Source: RBG-16-49-21 sp040768125 (GTDB lineage Bacteria > Spirochaetota > UBA4802 > UBA5550). From it: a stretch of DNA of 64,000 bases. The notes under the pieces are model-generated. The model searched no databases, was not told the DNA's origin, and saw only the letters and a list, made by a program, of their open reading frames with translations. The stretch lies in contig JAXGNG010000001.1 of the NCBI GenBank assembly GCA_040768125.1, forward strand, positions 124,001 through 188,000, written 5' to 3'. Within the stretch, counting starts at the first letter, position 1. Every line of letters begins with the position of its first letter. Made by a program: the position numbers and the translations under genes. Below, piece by piece: positions 62,761 to 64,000 of this stretch.

Positions 62761-64000
62761 CTACTGCCCGGGGTCATTGCACCGGATTTCCATGCACGCC
62801 CTGGGGAACGTTTCCTTGACGAATAACACTGAAATAAAGGCGAGTACGCCGCATATGGTGAGAATCAAAAAGGCCATGCGGTAGCCTCCTACGGTAAAGG
62901 CACCCAGAATCCTGCCGTGGGTTTCGAGAACATGGCCGAGAATGGGCTGGAAAATGGCGCCACCGGCGAAGGGAAAAAGGTTGATAAGGCCCGTTGCGGT
63001 ACCCGCTATCGAAAGGGGGAACAACTCTTTGGCTGATGTGAAACCGATTACCACGACGGCATTGGAAAACATACCCATAAAAAAGCAGAGCACGTACAAT
63101 GACGAGAGCGCAAGGGAATCGACATAAAAGGTCAGGGCGCCGATCACCCCGAGTGATATAATTGACGACAACAGGAGTACCGCTTTTCTTCCCTTTACAA
63201 TCCTGTCGGATAGAAAGCTGAGGGCGGGGCTTCCCGCGATCATGCCGACGGCAAGCATGGAGAGCACTCCGCCCGCTTCGGCCTTCGTCATGGCGTAAAT
63301 ATGCATGAGATAGGGCCCCCCCCAGAGTCCTCCAAATGAGAAAAAAATTGCAGAGGTAAAAAAGAACCATAGGCCCAGGGGCCAGAAGTGGGGGCTCCCC
63401 AGGACCATCCGCATGCCACGGAAGAGGGGAATCGAAGATTTGCCCGGTCCCTGGTGACCCGCCGGAGAACCAATCCCGAGTTCTTCCGGCCGATCACGAA
63501 CAATCGCATAGATTAAACCCGTCAGCAGCAGTGTCGCGAGGCCCACGAGGAGAAAGCTGTTGCGCCATCCCACGATTCCACTGAGCCAGGCGAGGGGGGA
63601 TGTGGCGATGAGGGTTCCCGCGCCCCCGACGGCGATGAGAATTCCCGTCATGAAGGAAAACTCACGTACAGCAAACCATTCCGCCAGAATTTTCATTGTG
63701 GGAACAAAAAGCATGGCGACGCCGATTCCCACAAGGGTGCGTCCGATTATGGCGGTTACCACATCGGGAGCGAACGCGAGCACCACTGACCCGACAAAGG
63801 CCACGAAGAAAAAAATTGTGATTGAACGCCTGGGTCCCAGTGAATCCGACAGGAGGCCCGCAGGGAGCTGCATAAGCGCGTAGGGATAGAAATAGGCGGC
63901 GGCAAGGATGCCGATAATGGCACCACCGGCATTCAAGTCTTCCATGATGTCAACGGCCACCACGGCGGCGCAGAGTCGATGGAAATAGACGAGAAGATAC
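62761..64000 (-). CDS. MFS transporter (5' end beyond window)
   Basis: At least 413 residues of a major facilitator superfamily transporter with twelve predicted membrane segments. The frame runs through the right edge; upstream of the GTG at 63963 it reads YLLVYFHRLCAAVVAVDIM, typical of a first MFS helix, so the real start lies outside. Seen: the cytoplasmic loop GLLSDSLGPRRSI, which matches the family GxxxDRxGRR pattern. It resembles nitrate/hexose-phosphate-like carriers; the substrate is unknown. Confidence 0.85.
   Translation of the reverse strand, partial: YLLVYFHRLCAAVVAVDIMEDLNAGGAIIGILAAAYFYPYALMQLPAGLLSDSLGPRRSITIFFFVAFVGSVVLAFAPDVVTAIIGRTLVGIGVAMLFVPTMKILAEWFAVREFSFMTGILIAVGGAGTLIATSPLAWLSGIVGWRNSFLLVGLATLLLTGLIYAIVRDRPEELGIGSPAGHQGPGKSSIPLFRGMRMVLGSPHFWPLGLWFFFTSAIFFSFGGLWGGPYLMHIYAMTKAEAGGVLSMLAVGMIAGSPALSFLSDRIVKGRKAVLLLSSIISLGVIGALTFYVDSLALSSLYVLCFFMGMFSNAVVVIGFTSAKELFPLSIAGTATGLINLFPFAGGAIFQPILGHVLETHGRILGAFTVGGYRMAFLILTICGVLAFISVLFVKETFPRACMEIRCNDPGQ

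Overview
The window looks like a bacterial chromosome segment that starts inside dnaA and carries the dnaA-dnaN-recF-gyrB-gyrA replication cluster, so the replication origin probably lies at its left end. The best guess for the host is a spirochaete, perhaps near Leptospirales. Supporting points are many short-lipobox lipoproteins, an XPB-type helicase, DKNYY-, DUF2279- and DUF4416-type proteins, a steroid-5-alpha-reductase-like membrane protein, a GKAK P-loop in PurA and a 5S rRNA gene standing alone. None of these is decisive without a phylogeny. I see no insertion sequence, phage, CRISPR array or plasmid module.

Layout. 1-8.3 kb, + strand: dnaA (3' part), a probable origin, dnaN, recF, a DciA-like gene, a RemB-like gene, gyrB, gyrA. 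8.3-10.9 kb, - strand: XPB helicase and a glycosyltransferase. 11-14 kb, +: moeA, a PP-loop ATPase and purN. 14-16 kb: two related lipoproteins around a membrane protein, then a lone 5S rRNA on the - strand. 16-22.6 kb: a TPR protein (-), then dut, RNase J, uppP and ftsK (+). 22.7-24.9 kb, -: a methyltransferase, a stand-alone DbpA-type RNA-binding domain and a response regulator with a degenerate receiver. A 590-base gap follows that holds a probable structured RNA or leader with a good minus-strand promoter.

25.4-30.1 kb, +: a tight nitrogen operon encoding P-II protein, a flotillin-like protein, glutamine synthetase and an Amt ammonium channel, closed by a strong terminator. The flotillin gene between P-II and glutamine synthetase, together with the loss of the P-II uridylylation tyrosine, is the most interesting system here. 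30.2-35 kb, +: an HD-GYP sensor, uvrB and nadC. 35.1-36.9 kb, -: a small Cys/His protein, a LysM plus degenerate M23 protein, and nikR. 37-41.7 kb, +: purA, tRNA-Lys, tRNA-Glu, a SEC-C methionine aminopeptidase, a flavin-reductase-like protein and an amino-acid permease. 41.8-46.4 kb: the 5-alpha-reductase-like gene (-), a DsbD-like reductase (+), a hypothetical protein and purD (-).

46.7-54.2 kb, +: an ExbB-ExbD-ExbD-TonB-receptor outer-membrane uptake operon followed by two related lipoproteins and glpD. 54.3-58 kb: a secreted protein built of six 11-13-residue repeats that resembles the septoil-knot family, a DUF4416 protein, and on the - strand archease, RtcB RNA ligase and an alpha/beta hydrolase. 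58.3-64 kb: DUF2279, an Fe-S membrane protein (-), a DKNYY repeat lipoprotein, a small unknown, an alpha/beta hydrolase and an MFS transporter (-) cut by the right edge. All assignments come from reading the sequence; no database search was run.
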